The translations under genes and the position numbers were made by a program. Below are positions 5,765-6,167 of a stretch of DNA of 6,167 nt, in pieces. Below the pieces are notes generated by a model that was not told the origin of the DNA, made no database searches, and saw nothing but the letters and a program-made list of their open reading frames with translations. How positions within the stretch are numbered: position 1 is the first letter of the stretch; each line of letters opens with the position of its first letter. Source of the stretch: SIG575 sp045632485 (GTDB taxonomy: Bacteria; Bacillota; Clostridia; Oscillospirales; Acutalibacteraceae); contig JAZQWT010000182.1 in the NCBI GenBank assembly GCA_045632485.1, positions 1 through 6,167 of the forward strand, given 5' to 3'.

Positions 5765-5800
5765 AACAAGCCGACACAGTTTTGTGTCGGCTTGTTTGTA
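5765..5800 (+). terminator. Rho-independent terminator after the nrdG unit
   Basis: A perfect 14-base-pair stem, with left arm AACAAGCCGACACA (5765-5778) and right arm at 5783-5796, closes a GTTT loop and is followed by TTGTTTGTATAT, a T-rich but interrupted tail. It begins 20 bases after the 5744 stop. This is the strongest hairpin seen in the window and ends the nrdG/tethered-protein transcript. Confidence 0.85.
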
Positions 5801-5830
5801 TATGAAAAAATTATTTGGAATAACGTAAGT

Positions 5831-5858
5831 TAATTAAAGTGTCGAACTTCTTTAATTA
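5831..5858. promoter_or_regulatory. Inverted repeat upstream of the last promoter, possible operator
   Basis: Perfect nine-base arms TAATTAAAG (5831-5839) and CTTTAATTA (5850-5858) are separated by ten bases, about one helical turn; the inner AAGT and ACTT (5837-5840, 5846-5849) give a second nested symmetry. The repeat ends eight bases before the -35 of the promoter for the secreted protein, where an activator might bind. The DNA is AT-rich, so chance cannot be ruled out. Confidence 0.4.
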
Positions 5859-5866
5859 TATTTCTA

Positions 5867-5895
5867 TTGATTTAAATATTTTAATGATGTATAAT
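5867..5895 (+). promoter_or_regulatory. Sigma-A promoter for the secreted protein gene
   Basis: TTGATT (5867-5872, four of six matches to the -35 consensus), a 17-base spacer and a perfect TATAAT (5890-5895). Initiation near 5902 gives a leader of about 33 bases carrying the ribosome site AGGAGGT (5921-5927). The gene therefore starts a new transcription unit after the terminator. Confidence 0.65.
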
Positions 5896-5934
5896 ATTAT
5901 GTGGTAAAATGCTGTTTTTCAGGAGGTAATTTCC

Positions 5935-6167
5935 ATGAAACGTTTTTATAAATCTGCATTGTCGCTTATCCTGACACTAATAATGATTTTTTCATTATAT
6001 GTGCCGTCAGAGGTTATTGCAGTTTCAGATGAGAAAATCGCAGAAACAACTGAAACGTTGTCTGCGGCAGATGTTCCCGGGATATCTGTCGGTACACTTG
6101 TGCCTGAAGGTGAAGCTTCTGAGTCGGGATATCAGAAAATGATATGGGTTGATGAAAACGGTGAAGA
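5935..6167 (+). CDS. Secreted protein with signal peptide, 3' end outside window
   Basis: Partial gene; 77 residues are visible and the frame remains open to the window edge. AGGAGGT (5921-5927) seven bases before ATG 5935 is a near-perfect ribosome site. Residues 1-29 form a Sec signal peptide: MKRFYK, a hydrophobic core (about 8-23), then PSEVIA with probable signal peptidase I cleavage after Ala29. There is no lipobox Cys. The mature start is acidic and Ser/Thr/Glu-rich (SDEKIAETTETLSAADVP), followed by GYQKMIWVDENGE, which may open a folded domain. Too little is visible to name a family; a large wall or extracellular protein is plausible. The gene has its own promoter and possible operator. 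Confidence 0.85.
   Translation, partial: MKRFYKSALSLILTLIMIFSLYVPSEVIAVSDEKIAETTETLSAADVPGISVGTLVPEGEASESGYQKMIWVDENGE

Noticed and set aside
1..6167. CRISPR array, tRNA, rRNA, insertion sequence or phage element
   Set aside because: No regularly spaced repeats, no tRNA- or rRNA-like sequence, and no transposase or integrase coding seen on either strand.

Overview
The window comes from a low-GC, anaerobic, spore-forming Firmicute, most likely a gut-type Clostridia of the Oscillospiraceae/Lachnospiraceae kind. The evidence is AT-rich intergenic DNA, strong AGGAGG-type ribosome sites, sigma-A promoters, a clear spoIIID gene (endospore programme) and an NrdG-type radical SAM activase (anaerobic life). 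The lineage is an inference from these features; no rRNA or other phylogenetic marker is present.

Layout. Positions 1-304 (minus) hold the N-terminus of a lipoprotein that runs off the left edge and was easy to miss because it has no stop in the window. Divergent sigma-A promoters (about 323-419) separate it from a histidine phosphatase (450-1067). L-rhamnose isomerase (1167-2408) follows with its own consensus promoter. Next come two envelope genes: a membrane-anchored sortase-fold protein with a TTG start (2448-3263) and, 14 bases on, an unrecognised four-helix membrane protein (start corrected to ATG 3278, end 4144). spoIIID (4137-4388, minus) converges on that gene and overlaps its 3' end by 8 bases. 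Divergent from spoIIID is nrdG (4468-5163), followed 29 bases later by a membrane-tethered exported protein of unknown function (5193-5744). A strong hairpin terminator (5765-5800) closes that unit. A 138-base spacer with an inverted repeat and a good sigma-A promoter leads to a secreted protein (from 5935) that runs off the right edge.

How the genes relate. Apart from the co-directional pairs (sortase-like plus four-helix protein; nrdG plus tethered protein) the genes look like separate housekeeping and envelope functions rather than one pathway. rhaA has no visible kinase or aldolase partner, and nrdG has no visible nrdD.

The item most worth attention is the sortase-fold protein. Its sequence follows the sortase fold closely, but the catalytic His is Tyr185, and the class D-type TCYPF active-site motif reads TDYPF, so the Cys is Asp243. 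The usual Arg before the last strand is also not evident. It looks like a catalytically dead sortase (pseudosortase) paired with a four-helix membrane protein, suggesting a non-enzymatic envelope role.
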